From assembly GCF_036898095.1 (NCBI RefSeq), contig NC_090729.1, positions 69,173,224-69,237,223 of the forward strand: a stretch of DNA of 64,000 bases. Reading direction: 5' to 3'. This DNA comes from Palaemon carinicauda (Eukaryota > Arthropoda > Malacostraca > Decapoda > Palaemonidae). The first letter of the stretch is position 1, and every line of letters starts with the position of its first letter. The translations under genes were made by a program, and so were the position numbers. This document shows positions 1-11,280 of the stretch, piece by piece. A model generated the notes under the pieces. That model was not told the origin of the DNA and made no database searches. It saw only the letters and a list, made by a program, of their open reading frames with translations.

Positions 1-239
1 CAGCAGTTCGTCACTTAGACTTGCTAGTCAACCTTTGCCTGTGATTCCCTAGATCGGAAGACAAACAACATAGCTCTCGTACTTGCCGTTCGCCATCACA
101 CCCATCCACTAAACCGATTGGCAGGTGATCGACAGCCCCCATCAGCGGTTTGTTGGCAGATGACTACTCACGAGCACACTCCAACTGCAGAGTGGCCACG
201 ATACCCAGCCATTAACTATTGATTAACAATCGCCAGACC

Positions 240-2575
240 GATGCTGTTCTAAGGAATAGTATCAATCCGTCAGGGTGCATGGTAGGTTTAAGCGTTGCCT
301 TACTTCTCCCAGGGAAGAATCCTTACACAGGGTTTCGCATCCCATCCAATCCTATCCACCACGAGTCAAGACCCCAGCGTCAACAATCTCCCATGCGAAA
401 GGATCCGCAAGGAGCTGTCCGTTTGGGTCGATGTCCACACTATGTTGAAAGAGTTTGGACAAGGGCTAAGACCTCAGGTCTTCATGTGCACGCTGGACCT
501 AAAGGACGCATACTTTCAGGCCCAAACCATCCATCTTCTAAGAAGTATTGGAGATTCAGTCTAGACAAACAAGAAACCCCAGTTCAGAGCACTGTGCTTC
601 AGTCTTTCTACAGCACTTATCCTGGACTCACGGGATCGGCTTCCGTCTCCTCTGTTTCTGGACGACTGACTGACTTTAGCAGGCTCGGTGTCAACCTTGC
701 GTTAGCACCAGAACTTCTGAAGTCTTTTACCAAGATCGGGTGATCATAGTAAACCTTTGAAAGTCTTCCCTACTTTCTTCTCAGAAGACTGGTATATCTG
801 GGAATGATTCTAGGCACCAATCTCCAGTAAACCTTCTCATCAAAGACAGGCTTAGAAGAGTCACAAGACCCTTTCTCAAGACAAGATGAACTCCCTGCCC
901 AGAGAGACTATTTTTTCATCGGACACCTATCATCTCTGGCCTGTCTAGCCTCCAACGGCCACCTTGGGATTCGTTCTCTCCAGTGGCGGCTTGATTCCAA
1001 TTGGAATCGGGCATTTGATTCCCCGGACATTCTGATTCCCATTGGACCAGAAGTTTGGATGAACCTCAAGGGATGGGTGTCGGTCAAGAACCTTCTCGTC
1101 CTTCCCCACCCCTCGAACTTGCTGCTGTGCTTAGACACGTCAAAAAAAGGGAGGAGGGACCATAGTGCTGCACCACACGACCTCAGCCCTCTGGACAGAG
1201 TATGAAAGTACCTTCACTTAAATCTCTTAAGAGATGAAGGCCAACTTTCCAGTCCTACAGCAGCCTAATCAGTTCCTAACGGGCCACTCAGTGGGGTGAT
1301 AAGCGACAAAACCACTTAGGAGCTCACATAAACATGCAAGAAGGAACTTGCTCGCAGCCTCTTCCCATCTAACGGTATACATACTAAGATGGGCCGAAGT
1401 CTGCTTGATACCACTATCAGCCCACTTCATTCCAGACTAGAGGAATGAGCTTGCCGACAACTTGTGCACAGCATCTCAGATAAGGTGTACCAAATGGTCT
1501 TTGGATCACCTTATAGCGGACAAAGTCCTGACTTTACGGAGGTTCTCCAAATATGGATCTGTTCGCAACGCCCCTGAACCTCAGGCTTCTGCTGTTCCCC
1601 AGTCCTAGACCCCAAGGCTCTCTGGCAAGAAGCATGCCAAAAAACGTTGGGTACAACGACAACGTTTACGTCTCGTCCCGGTTTTTGTCTGAAGAGAAGG
1701 GTACTCAACCAGGCTAGAACATCGGTGAGCCTTTAAAGGGCTCTCATAGCTCCGCTATGGCATTACGCAGAACGGTTTCCAAACCTTCTGCAGCTCCTGA
1801 TAGTCTCTCCAAGAGAACCCTCTCCACGTCACTGACAACCATACTTCGACAACTACCACAAGCTATAGCTTCGCTATGATTCTACGCCTGGAGACTACCC
1901 AGTACCTCCTCTGTCAGAGAGGCTTTTTGCAATAAGTTGCGAAGAGGTTGTCTTTATATCTGAGGAATTCCTCAGCATCAGTCTACCAGGCAAAGTATAA
2001 TGTCTTCTGTGGTTGGGGTCATGGGAAAGCGTATCTCTCCACTCTATACCTCTATTCCAGCAATAGCGGAATCCTCAAGTATATGCAGGAGGAAAAGACC
2101 CCCTTTTCAGTTTCAGCAGGTAAAGACGATCACTCAACCTTGAGCCTCGCCTTCAAGCTGAAAGGAAGGCACATCCCCTCATTGCTAGATCTTTCCTAAC
2201 TCATGCGGACTTACAAACTTGCCTTTTCCCAGTCGGAATTGAGACCTCCCTCTCGGAACATGGTTTGAGTTCTCCGGTTTCTAAGGAGACCTCCCTACGT
2301 TGCACTTCACCAGGCAACAAATTTTCACCTGGTTTAGAAGACATGGTTTTTACACACTTTGACAGCGGTCAAATGAGTCGAGGAACGTCATGGTCTCTCT
2401 TTCGATGTCGCCCATTCACAGGAAGGGTGAAAGCAACGTTCATTTTCGTCCCCTAGTTTGCTGCCAGACACAGTCTCCAGAGGTGATGGATCCTATACAA
2501 TAAGTCTCCACTCAGAAACTGATGATCCAGATCATCTGTTACTGTACCCAGTATGATATTCATCACTCAAACAGC
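240..2575 (+). pseudogene. Element 0: degraded DIRS-like pol fragment (RT, RNase H, MT-like, YR remnants)
   Basis: No terminal repeat is seen at either end, so this is an old fragment of a family I DIRS-type retrotransposon. An RT motif A relic (CTLDLKDAYFQ) lies near 485-530. RNase H-like sequence follows at about 1080-1500, methyltransferase-like sequence at about 1550-1900, and YR-like sequence at about 1930-2570. The order matches elements A and G further right. Reading frames are broken by many stops and indels, and a block between the RT fingers and motif A is missing. Bases 1-239 upstream hold nothing I recognise. Family assignment is confident; exact ends are approximate. Confidence 0.75.
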
Positions 2576-2910
2576 AGGAAAAATATTCTACATAAAGTAT
2601 TAGAATTCAGAGAGAATTCTTTATTTGATCAATGATTAGTTTTATATGAAACTTTCTATTTAGAAATTTTGAAAAATATTACTGGAATTTTACTCTGTAC
2701 CGAAATTTGATCAGTAACATTGTCGTACTGCTTTTTTGTACACAAACATGCTGAATGTAAACAAACACTAAATACGCTGTGTTATGCTTTGTAAACATGC
2801 TGCGTGTTGAGCATTATGGTGGAAACAAAGACTGGTTTGGTAATTTTTATATGAATATGAAAAAAGAATTTGGGTAACCAGTCTGTAGATATTTAATATT
2901 AACCTAAAAT
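2576..2910. other. AT-rich spacer, no gene seen
   Basis: AT-rich DNA between the end of the pol fragment and the left terminus of element A. I see no open frame, RNA gene or repeat family here. It is probably the target into which element A integrated. Confidence 0.5.
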
Positions 2911-3110
2911 TTGTTCCGTAACTGAAATACAAACCACGCTATTTAATATGGGTATTTACTTTCAGCGTAGCTGAAATGACGAGCTATTAGATTTTTAACT
3001 AGGGTTTACTACCCCACCGCTAGTTAGCGGGGGGGTAGGGATGGGTACCTTGCTAACACCCCCCCCCCACCTCTCACACACCTGTGATTTAGCTCACTTT
3101 GCTATCGGCT
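2911..3110 (+). repeat. Left inverted terminal repeat of element A
   Basis: Starts at TTGTTCCGTAAC and is the inverse of the right terminus at about 24950-25203. It holds a perfect hairpin at 3017-3030 (CCGCTA-GT-TAGCGG) and a C-tract at about 3058-3069. The same arrangement starts elements D, F and G. A pyrimidine-rich tract ending in TTTTTACAG at 3195 precedes the Gag-like ORF and looks like a splice acceptor. Confidence 0.85.
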
Positions 3111-3220
3111 TGGGTGACGGTCAGACGTGTCCGTTTTCACCCTCGCTTTTGTTGATCAGCCATTATTAATCTTTCTTTGCTTTTTCTTTTTACAGAGTGT
3201 ATGTAAACTTGGCCTCTGCT

Positions 3221-6007
3221 ATGCGCAAGTGCCCGGGCTTACCTGACCGCCCTTGTAGCACATTTATGTCGGTGGTCGACACAGATCCCCACACATTTTG
3301 TCCTTATTGTAGGGGCCAACGGTGATAGAGTTAATGTATGTGGTGAGTGTAGGGAGTGGTCTACCTCCCAGTGGGAGAGGTTTTCTCGGCGCTGGAAGAA
3401 GAAGTCTAAACGGGATATTTCTCCTTCAGAGGTTTCTTTAAAAAGAGAAAATCCCAAGGACTCTTCATCCGTGGCCCAAACCTCCTCCGAAGCTCCCACT
3501 CAACCGGGAGTGCTGTTGACTGATCCCTAGGTGCGGGAGAGGGAGTTGCCTCCCATAGCGAGGCAGCTCCTCCTCCTCCCCCGGAGGAGGATATTTCTAT
3601 GCCTGTTACTAATAGTGATTTATTACAGCTTTGGGCTTCCTTGGGGTGTCAGGGTTCACCCTCCAAGGAAGCCCTGTTTGACATGAACAAGTTGGGAGCA
3701 GCTGTCAAACAGTCGCCGACGGTAGCAGAGATCGATCCTCTGTCTATCGTCGACGTTGTTGTGGCAGAGGCTTCTGATGAGTTGTCTCAAACCTCTGTTC
3801 CTGATGTTGCTGTGGTAGCTGAAGGCTTAGTTCCTCCCTCCTTCGATGGAGGAACTAAGTCCTATGGTCTCTCCTGCCGGTGATTCTCCCCCTCGGGGGA
3901 GTTCACTAACAAAGACTCCTCTTCGGAGGAGTGCTGATGGTCAGCCCGCTGACCCCACGGCCCCCAGAGGGCGTATAAGGCGCAAATATCGTCCTTGCCT
4001 TCGCCGTAGAGGTCTTTCTTCACCTCACAAGGGTGTTAGGAGGCGCCTCTTCGGCTCGTCATCCTCGCAGCCCTCCGCAGAAGAACCTCGCCGTCGTTTG
4101 CCGACCCTGCCAGCTACCTCCTTGGACTTCTCCGGACATCGTTCGCGATCTCCTTCGGTGGAAGGTCGTCCTTACACAGGGCACACCGACCTTCCAGCTT
4201 TCAGACCTTCTGACCTGCCGTCACCGTTCCTGGCTGCTGATGCGCTTTGGGCGCCTTCTTACCCTGTTATTAAACAGGCAACGGTCCCTTCGGGGCATAA
4301 AGGGCACGAGCACAAATTTGTGTCTCAGTCCCTTAAGCGCCAGGTAAACCCTGCGTGCCAACGACCGGCAGCAGATGTTCCTGTCTTAGTGCGCAAGCGC
4401 TCACCTGCTTACGCGCGCACTTGCAATTGCTCCTGTCATTACGTGCCAGGATTCCCCTGCGCGCCCACGACCACCTGCATGCCAGCGCGCACCTGTAATA
4501 ATTCCTGCAATAGCGCGCCAGCGTGCCAGCGCTCACCTGCGCGTAAGCGCTCGCCTTTGGCTCCTGTTATGGCGTGCCAGCGCTCACCTACGCGTCGGCG
4601 CACTTCAAGGGAGGTTCCAGAGATAGTGCACAGGCGCTCACCGGACCTCCAGCGCTCTCCAGTGCCTCAACGCGCCACTGCGCACAAGCGCGGCCCTGCT
4701 GTTGCTCCTGACATAGCGCGCCAGACTTTCTCTCCCTCCCCTACGGATGAGGTTTTCCCGTCCTCTGGGGAATCAGGTGAGGCAGGTCGTTCCCTCATCG
4801 AATCAATGGGGGAAACCTCACCTCGCCCCGAGAAGTCTTCTCGGGTAGGTGTTGAGAAGAGCCTTCCACCATCACTGCTGGAGTCCTGTATCCCTCCCAG
4901 GAGGGAGTCGAAGGACTCTAAGACTTCACTAAAGGATTAGACAGGAGCCAGCCAAACCCTCAGAGAAAGTCCACGAGTCCCCCTAGGAAGAGCCTCTGGG
5001 GACAGGAGACTTTGCTGCCAGCCCTTCAGGAGGAGAGCTGCAGGAGTCGGAACATGTATTCTGGCAAGTTCTGACCCTCACGAGGAATCTCAATGGGTTT
5101 CCGGATCCAGAGATTCCCCCTCGTGAGGGCAAGGACACGGTCTTGGACCGAATCTACGGTACTCAAAAACCCTCGAGGGCCAGTGCGGCGTTGTCCTGGT
5201 CACAGGGGGTTAAGAGTGCCAGAGACAAGGTCGAAAGCCAGCTCTCTGAGCTTTCTTCCTCCAGCCGATCCAGCACCAGTAACAAGCTCCTCCCACCTCC
5301 TCGCGTCCATCAGAGGAGGTACTTTGAGACCTTGGAGGAGACTTGTTTAGCTCTTCCTTTGCACCACTCTCTGGAAGAGCTTACCAGGGGAGTCCCTTTA
5401 GAGAGAGACTCCAACCGGCATGTCTCGTATTCGGCAACGGAGATCCTGAGCCAGGAGAAGGTAGCGAAGTGTGCCATGCAGGCAGCTTCGTGGCTGGACA
5501 TCTGGCTAGGGTCTCTGGGCATCCTGGTGCAGTCTGAGGACTTGTCCAAAGAAAGCACCAGGAAGGCCTTGGAGACCTTTTTGCTCTCAGGCACGCGTAC
5601 CATTGAGTTTCTAGTCCACCAAGTCTCGAGCTTGTGGGCTAACACTATCTTGAAACGTCGGGAAAGCAGTGTCTGAGAGATTCCATCAGAAGGTCCCCAG
5701 TACCGACGTTAGCAGGCTCAGACATTCTTCCGTCCTCGGTAAGAACTTGTTTGAGCCTAAGGACGTGGAGCAAGCTGCTGAGAGGTGGGGGAAGTCCAAC
5801 CAGGACTCCCTTCTCTATAGGGCCCTAACATCGAGGCCCTACAAACCTCCAGCGACCCAGCAACCACGTCCTGTCAAGAGTACGAAGAAGGCAGCTGCAG
5901 CAAAGACAAAGGTGTATAAGCCCTTTCCTGTCAAGGACAAGAAAGGCAAAAAGTCCTCTAGGGGAGGAAAGAATCCTAGAGGGAGCGGCCGTGGCCGCAA
6001 ACGCTAG
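3221..6007 (+). pseudogene. Gag-like ORF1 of element A, broken
   Basis: The likely start is ATG 3221; the same M-R-x-C-P-G opening begins the ORF in D and G. The N-terminus carries CxxC cysteines, cut by a 2-nt deletion near 3325 relative to G. The middle (3846-4940) is Arg/Ser/Pro-rich with repeated QRSP-like units. The C-terminal part (5143-6007) is a conserved helical domain ending in a basic tail (KDKKGKKSSRGG and GRGRKR) suited to nucleic-acid binding. Frames change at least at 3325, 3880 and 5670, and a TAG at 4938 adds a stop. By analogy with DIRS ORF1 it would be the structural RNA-binding protein. There is no recognisable retroviral capsid or CCHC knuckle, so Gag is assigned mainly by position. 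Confidence 0.7.
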
Positions 6008-6875
6008 GAGTGGCAGTCCCCCCGCATGTCCACCAGTGGGGGGATGCCTACAAAGTTGCGCAAGAAGGTGGCAGCAACTCGGGGCCGATTCCTGGCCGAT
6101 TTCTGTAATCAGTCAGGGATATCGCATCCCGTTCACGACATCTCTACCTCCCCTGACAGTGGATCCAGTGTCATTGAGCTCCCTTGCCATGGGATCGGCA
6201 AGGGGGCAAGTCCTTCGGTCAGAAGTCGAGACCATGTTGAAGAAGGACGCTCTCCAAGAGGTAATCGACGGGTCCCCAGGCTTCTTCAGTCGACTCTTTC
6301 TTGTGAAGAAGGCGTCTGGAGGCTGGAGACCAGTCATCGACCTCTCAGCCCTGAACAGGTTTGTCAAGCAGACCCCGTTCAGCATGGAGACTGCAGACAC
6401 GGTCAGACTTGCAGTGAGAACGCAAGACTTCATGTGCACACTGGACTTGAAGGACGCGTACTTCCAGATCCCAGTCCATCCGTCTCCGAGGAAGTACTTA
6501 AGATTCTGCCTAGACAACAAGATCTACCAGTTCAAGGTGCTGTGTTTCTGTCTCTCCACAGCACCGCAGGTGTTCACTAGAGTGTTCACCCCAATATCTT
6601 CGTGGGCTCATAGGATCGGCATCCGTCTCCTCCATTACTTGGACGACTGGCTGATCCTAGCAGACTCGGAGGTAGCCCTTCTTCGTTACCGAGACAAACT
6701 TCTGGGACTTTGCCAAGATCTAGGGATCATGGTAAATCTCGAGAAGTCCTCTCTGCTACCCGCTCAAAGACTGGTATACCTAGGCATGATCATAGACACC
6801 AATCTCCACAAAGCCTTCTCATCAGACGACAGGATAGAAAGGCTGAGGAGGGTCGCGAGGCCTTTCCTCAGATGA
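5991..6875 (+). pseudogene. Reverse transcriptase domain of element A
   Basis: About 294 residues with a full RT core: the fingers motif GGWRPVIDLSALN near residue 110, motif A LDLKDAYF at about 151-158, and the YLDDW catalytic box at about 216-220. YLDDW in place of YxDD-M/L is typical of DIRS and Ngaro elements. The frame overlaps the last 17 nt of the Gag-like ORF, so translation might depend on frameshifting or reinitiation. A TGA at 6873-6875 ends it, where D and G keep CGA (Arg), a C-to-T change. No in-frame ATG start is evident, so the boundary given is only where the frame opens. Confidence 0.9.
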
Positions 6876-8135
6876 GAAGAACTTCCAGCCCAATTGTGGT
6901 TACGTCTCCTTGGTCACCTCTCATCCCTGGCCCGTCTAGTTCCCAATGGTCGCCTCAGAATGAGATCTCTACAGTGGCGACTCAAGTCCGGTGGAATCAA
7001 GGTCACAATTCCCCGGACACTATGATCCCTATGGGTTCTGCGGAAACAGACGGGCCTTCAGTGGTGGGTGGCAGACGAGAACCTACGAAGAGGAGTGGAT
7101 CTTCTCGTCCTTCCCCCGAATTTGATGTTGTTTTCGGACGCCTCAAAGAAAGGGTGGGGGGCTCATGTTCTGAACCACAGTACCTCAGGCCTGTGGTCAG
7201 AATCAGAAAAGTACCTCCACATAAACCTGCTCGAGATGAAGGCCGTATTCCTGGCCCTTCAACAGTGTCAACAATACCTGGCGGGCCACTCTGTGGTGGT
7301 GATGAGCGGCACCCCCACAGTAGTGGCTTATATCAACAAGCAGGGAGGTACCTTTTCAGAACAGCTATCCCATCTCGCAGTAGAGATACTGAGATGGACC
7401 GAAGTCCACTCGATTGCTCTTTCGGTTCGCTTCATTCCAGGCAAGAGGAATGTGCTCGCCGACAGTCTGAGCAGAGCAACGCAGATAGTGAGTACCGAGT
7501 GGTCTTTGGATCGTCAAGTAGCCAACAAAGTCCTGACTTTGTGCGGTTCCCCGACTCTGGATCTGTTCGCTACAGCGCTGAACTTCAAACTTCCGCTGTA
7601 CTGCTCCCCAGTTCCGGATCCCAAGGCTCTCTGGCAAGATGCATTTCAACAACGGTGGGACAAAATCGATGTCTACGCCTTTCCCCCGTTCTGTCTGATG
7701 AGGAGGGTGCTCATCAAGACCAGAATATCGGTCAATCTCTCGATGACCCTAATAGCTCCGCTATGGCATCACGCAGAATGGTTTCAAGACCTTCTGCAAC
7801 TCCTAACGGAGCTTCCAAGGGAACTCCCTCCACGACACGAGCTACTCAAACAACCACATGCCAACATCTTTCACAAAGCCGTAGCTTCGCTTCGACTTCA
7901 CTCCTGGAGACTATCCAGCATCTCCTCACTAAGAGAAGATTTTCGCAGCAAGTTGCGAACTGGATGTCTGGACACCTGCGGAGGTCATCCGCAGGGGTCT
8001 ACTAGGCGAAGTGGCGAGTCTTTTGTGGTTGGTGTCGTGGAAGGGGTATCTCTCCACTCGATGCCACTATTCCAGCAATGGCGGAGTTCTTCGTGTATTT
8101 GCGGGAAGAAATTCACCTTTCAGTCTCTGTGGTGA
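6876..8135 (+). pseudogene. RNase H plus methyltransferase-like domain of element A
   Basis: Continues the RT frame after the TGA, with two frame disturbances at about 6990 and 7050. From 7068 the RNase H signature is clear: LFSDASKKGWG (first catalytic Asp), INLLEMKA (Glu) and NVLADSLSR (last Asp). The third acidic site, SDNTT in D and G, reads SGTPT here, so a catalytic Asp is lost. Downstream a conserved block (DLFAT, YCSPVPDP, DAF, YAFPPF, LTLIAPLW-like) occupies the place where DIRS elements carry a Dam-like methyltransferase. FPPF stands where NPPY would be expected, so enzyme activity is doubtful. The C-terminal half overlaps the YR ORF in another frame. Confidence 0.85.
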
Positions 8136-8950
8136 AAGGCTATCGCTCAGCCTTAAGTGTAGCCTTCAGGCTGAAAGGAGTGGACATTTCTTCCTCGCTG
8201 GAACTTTCTTTACTCATACGGAGTTATGAACTCACCTGCCCTCAGTCGGAAGTGAGACCACCTCCATGGAACATGGTTCGAGTTCTCAGGTCTCGTAAGA
8301 GACCTCCCTTCGAACCATTACGCCAGGCTTCAGATCCCTACCTTACTTGGAAGACGGTGTTCTTGCTAGCTTTGTCCTCGGCCAAGCGAGTCAGCGAACT
8401 TCATGGTCTCTCATACGACATCGCCCATTCAAGGGGATGGGGGGAGGTAACGTTCAGATTCGTCCCTGAGTTTATTGCCAAGACTCGGAATCCGGGAGTG
8501 CCGGACCCTCGGTTCGACTCTTTCCAGGTTTCGAGTCTTTGTTTTGTAACAGATGACCCAGACCATCTGCTACTTTGCCCAGTAAGGAGTCTGAGGCTAT
8601 ATCTTAAGAGAACGGCTGCAGTTCGTCTCCAAGTGCAAGCTTTGTTTGTGAGCACTGAGAAAACGAAGAGGAGGGTCATCAAGAATACCATCTCGGCCTG
8701 GATTCGTAAGGTGATCCACCTATCCTTGAATCCTGACCCTCCTCCGTCACGTCGCCTTAGAGCACATGATGTTAGGGGCGTAGCTACGTCCATGGCCTTC
8801 AAGAAGAACTATTCAGTGACGCAGGTTCTTCAAACAGGGGTGTGGAAGCGTCAGACGACCTTCACAGCCCACTACCTGCAAGACGTGACACACAGGAGAC
8901 TCTTTACGTTCTCTATCGGCCCTGTGGTGGCTGCACAACAGCTGGTCTAA
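7868..8950 (+). pseudogene. Tyrosine recombinase of element A
   Basis: The DIRS integrase: it would recombine the circular cDNA with the genome. The N-terminal SAM-like core-binding domain starts around LLETIQHLL. The catalytic domain shows AKRVSEL (Arg I, residue 104 counting from ATG 8078), HDVR (His 230, Arg 233), W256 and the nucleophile in AHYLQDV (Tyr 266). All catalytic residues survive. One in-frame TAG at 8003-8005, CAG in element G, splits the core-binding domain from the rest. The same frame stays open upstream to 6710 across the RNase H region, so the true start is uncertain. Confidence 0.92.
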
Positions 8951-9117
8951 ACCCCAGGCTCCTTAATGGACAAGTAGCAGAAGGTTGAGGGTATTGTTAC
9001 CCGGTCTTAGTCTGCATGAATGAAAAGGTTTGTCTGGCCCTTATTCTTTTCTTCATCCTCCCCTCTCTTGGGGAAAGCAGCATCCTGGGTTCTCTGCATA
9101 GCTGACCTCAAACCACT

Positions 9118-9776
9118 ATTATTATTATTATTATTAATACCTAAGCTACAACCCTAGTTGGAAAAGCAAGATGCTATAAGCCCAGAAGCTCCAACAGGGA
9201 AAATAGCCCAGTGAGGAAAGGAAACAAGGAAAAATAAAATATTTAAGAACAGTAACAACATTAAAATAAATATTTCCTATATAAACTATATAAACTTTAA
9301 CAAAACAAAAGGAAGAGAAATTTGAAAGAGTAGTGTGCCCGAGTGTACCCTCAAGCAAGAGAACTCTAACCCAAGACAGTGGAAGACCATGGTACAGAGG
9401 CTATTGCACTACTCAAGACTAGAGAACAATGGTTTGATTTTGGAGTGCCTTTCTCCTAGAAGAGCTGCTTACCATAGCTAAAGAGTCTCTTCTACCCTTA
9501 CCAAGAGGAAAGTAGCCACTGAACAATTACAGTGCAGTAGTGAACCCCTTGGGTGAAGGAGAATTGTTTGGTAATCTCAGTGTTTTCAGGTGTATGAGGA
9601 AAGACGAGAATCTGTAAAGAATAGGCCAGACTATTCGGTGTAAGTGTAGGCAAAGAGAAAGAACCGTAACCAGAGAGAAGGATCTAATGCAGTACTGTCT
9701 GGCCAGTCAAAGGACCCCACAACTCTCTAGCGTTAGTATCTCAACGGGTGGCTGGTGCCCTGGCCAACCTACTACC
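9118..9776 (-). mobile_element. Short non-autonomous derivative of the AAT-tailed LINE
   Basis: About 660 bp that matches both ends of the nearly complete - strand LINE at 44595-48480 but lacks all of its coding region. The TTA-repeat tail and the first 100 bp or so match 44595-44730. From about 9330 to 9776 the sequence matches the LINE 5' region at 48033-48480. The deletion removes the EN-RT ORF almost exactly. It inserted into the 3' region of element A; a 3-bp ACT flanks the whole inserted block (9115-9117 and 16569-16571). No ORF of its own is convincing. Confidence 0.85.
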
Positions 9777-9979
9777 TGAAATAAAGCAAAAATACAAAGC
9801 ACTAAAAGAGTAATCTAGTGTGGATAGGTGATGCTGCCAGGAGTGGAGTTGCGAGGTAACCTATTACGATTATAACTGGACCTCATTTTATTTTGTCTGG
9901 CCATGGAAATTTGACATTAGGAGTAACCCATTTAAATGACTCAGAAATTTGTATCCGAGTAGGATAAAAACAAAATTAC
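9777..9979. other. Unplaced DNA flanking B1 (second half at 16416-16568)
   Basis: About 200 bp left of B1 and 150 bp right of it match neither element A nor the LINE derivative. Together they form one segment of roughly 350 bp that B1 later split. It lies at the 5' side of the LINE derivative and within the same inserted block. Reading the - strand, TTTATTTCAG at the LINE boundary resembles a splice acceptor. It could be 5'-transduced sequence or an unrecognised element. No coding potential is visible. Confidence 0.45.
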
Positions 9980-9994
9980 TTTTTTCAATATTAA

Positions 9995-10158
9995 TCTTAC
10001 CCGATGATCATGTAGCTGTCAACTCTGTTGCCCGACAGAAATCTACGGTCGTGATACGCCAGCGATCGCTATACAGGTGGGGGTGTACACAACAGCGCCA
10101 TCTGTGGTCAGGTACTCCAGTACTTCTTGTCAACACCACCTCAATTTTTCCTCTGTCG
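9995..10158 (+). repeat. Left inverted terminal repeat of B1
   Basis: About 160 bp that is the inverse of 16216-16376, from CTTACCCGATGATCATG to the T-rich stretch ending CTCTGTCG. It includes the octamer GCGATCGC, also found in the ITRs of the diverged element C. Confidence 0.92.
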
Positions 10159-10581
10159 TGCCACCGGCTAGACCTACTTGGATACGCTGTTGATTCTGGA
10201 GTTATTGTTCACGATTTGGTGATGTATTTGCTCTAGAGTTTAGCCTTCGCTATTCAGGAAGCTTTAACATTAGCTTAGCAAGTTTTTGGAATTAATTTGA
10301 TTTAATTTTGGTGACGAAGAGAGTATGAACTCTCTTTCACTTTTAAATAGCCGACCCTTCCCTTAGACGGAAGTGTTGGTGTCGAAGAGAGTATAGACTC
10401 TCTTTCTTAATTTTGATTAACATTGAGCCCGTCATATCGTTTTTGCCTGTTAAGATTTTATGCTATTTTAATTTTAATGTTTTTGAAAGAATTTCTTTGA
10501 TAGTCTCGTACTGTTTTCAAAGTTGAACTAACGTTTTGTTTTGTCTCCGCAGTTGTTGACGTTCAGAACGTTCAACTTGCG

Positions 10582-10600
10582 CTCTATCGTTACGATAGAG
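10582..10600 (+). promoter_or_regulatory. Conserved leader hairpin of B1
   Basis: Perfect 8-bp inverted repeat with a 3-nt loop, CTCTATCG-TTA-CGATAGAG. The same sequence occurs at 33754-33772 (B2) and 19061-19079 (C), inside a block of about 80 bp that is unusually well conserved between the two sub-families. It sits in the untranslated leader, so it could act as an RNA element. Function is not shown. Confidence 0.55.
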
Positions 10601-11280
10601 AGAGAGTATTCACGGTTTCACGTTGCAGTAAGAGTAAACCGATTCTAGCGTTTTGTTCATTCTTTCTTAGCTTAAATGGTTTTAATTCTAATAAAGGAAC
10701 TTTTTATTTGGGAAATCTTTCAGTTTTTTTCCTTTAACAATAATATGTTTTAACGATATATATAATTGGGCTCATCTCTCAGGTTCTAAGTCAAGAGAGA
10801 GAGAGAGAGAGATAGAGACGGAGGGAGAGAGAGGAGGATAAACGTTTCGTTCAAGCGAGTAAAGTTGTTATCGTTTTTGCTCTTCTCCCTAGTCTCTTTA
10901 GGGGAAGAAGGTAAACGTTTCTAGAGTTTTATTCTTGTTCCCAGGCTTTATGCGGTGAGAGATTTTAAACGTAGTTTATTTGATCTAGTGTTTAGTCTCT
11001 TTTCCAGCCACTGAATTCTTTATCTTTCATTCTGTTTTTCTGTTACATTGTAATACTGTTTTCGCAATTACTAACTTTTAATGAAGGATAGAATTGCGTG
11101 TTTCAGGTACAAACCACTTAAAGTTTCGAGTTCAGTGAAATAAGTGCAAACAGAAAATCAAAAGTGATAAAGTGATAAGCGCAAAGTGTTACAGTGTTGC
11201 GTTCGAGGGTTCGTCTGTTCGTGCCAGTTGTTCGCCTAGTCTGGGACCTCTTACAAGCTCCCAAGCCCAGGGGAGAAGTA

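Noticed and set aside
51..60. AGATCGGAAG, the first ten bases of a common sequencing adapter
   Set aside because: The match ends after 10 bases (followed by ACAAAC, not AGC) and a 10-mer can occur by chance in 64 kb on either strand with modest probability. No sign of a chimeric join.
5310..5645. Antisense ORFs mirroring Gag, RT and MT-like regions (5310-5645, 6113-6520, 31790-32407 and others)
   Set aside because: Shadow frames opposite conserved coding sequence; no independent motif.
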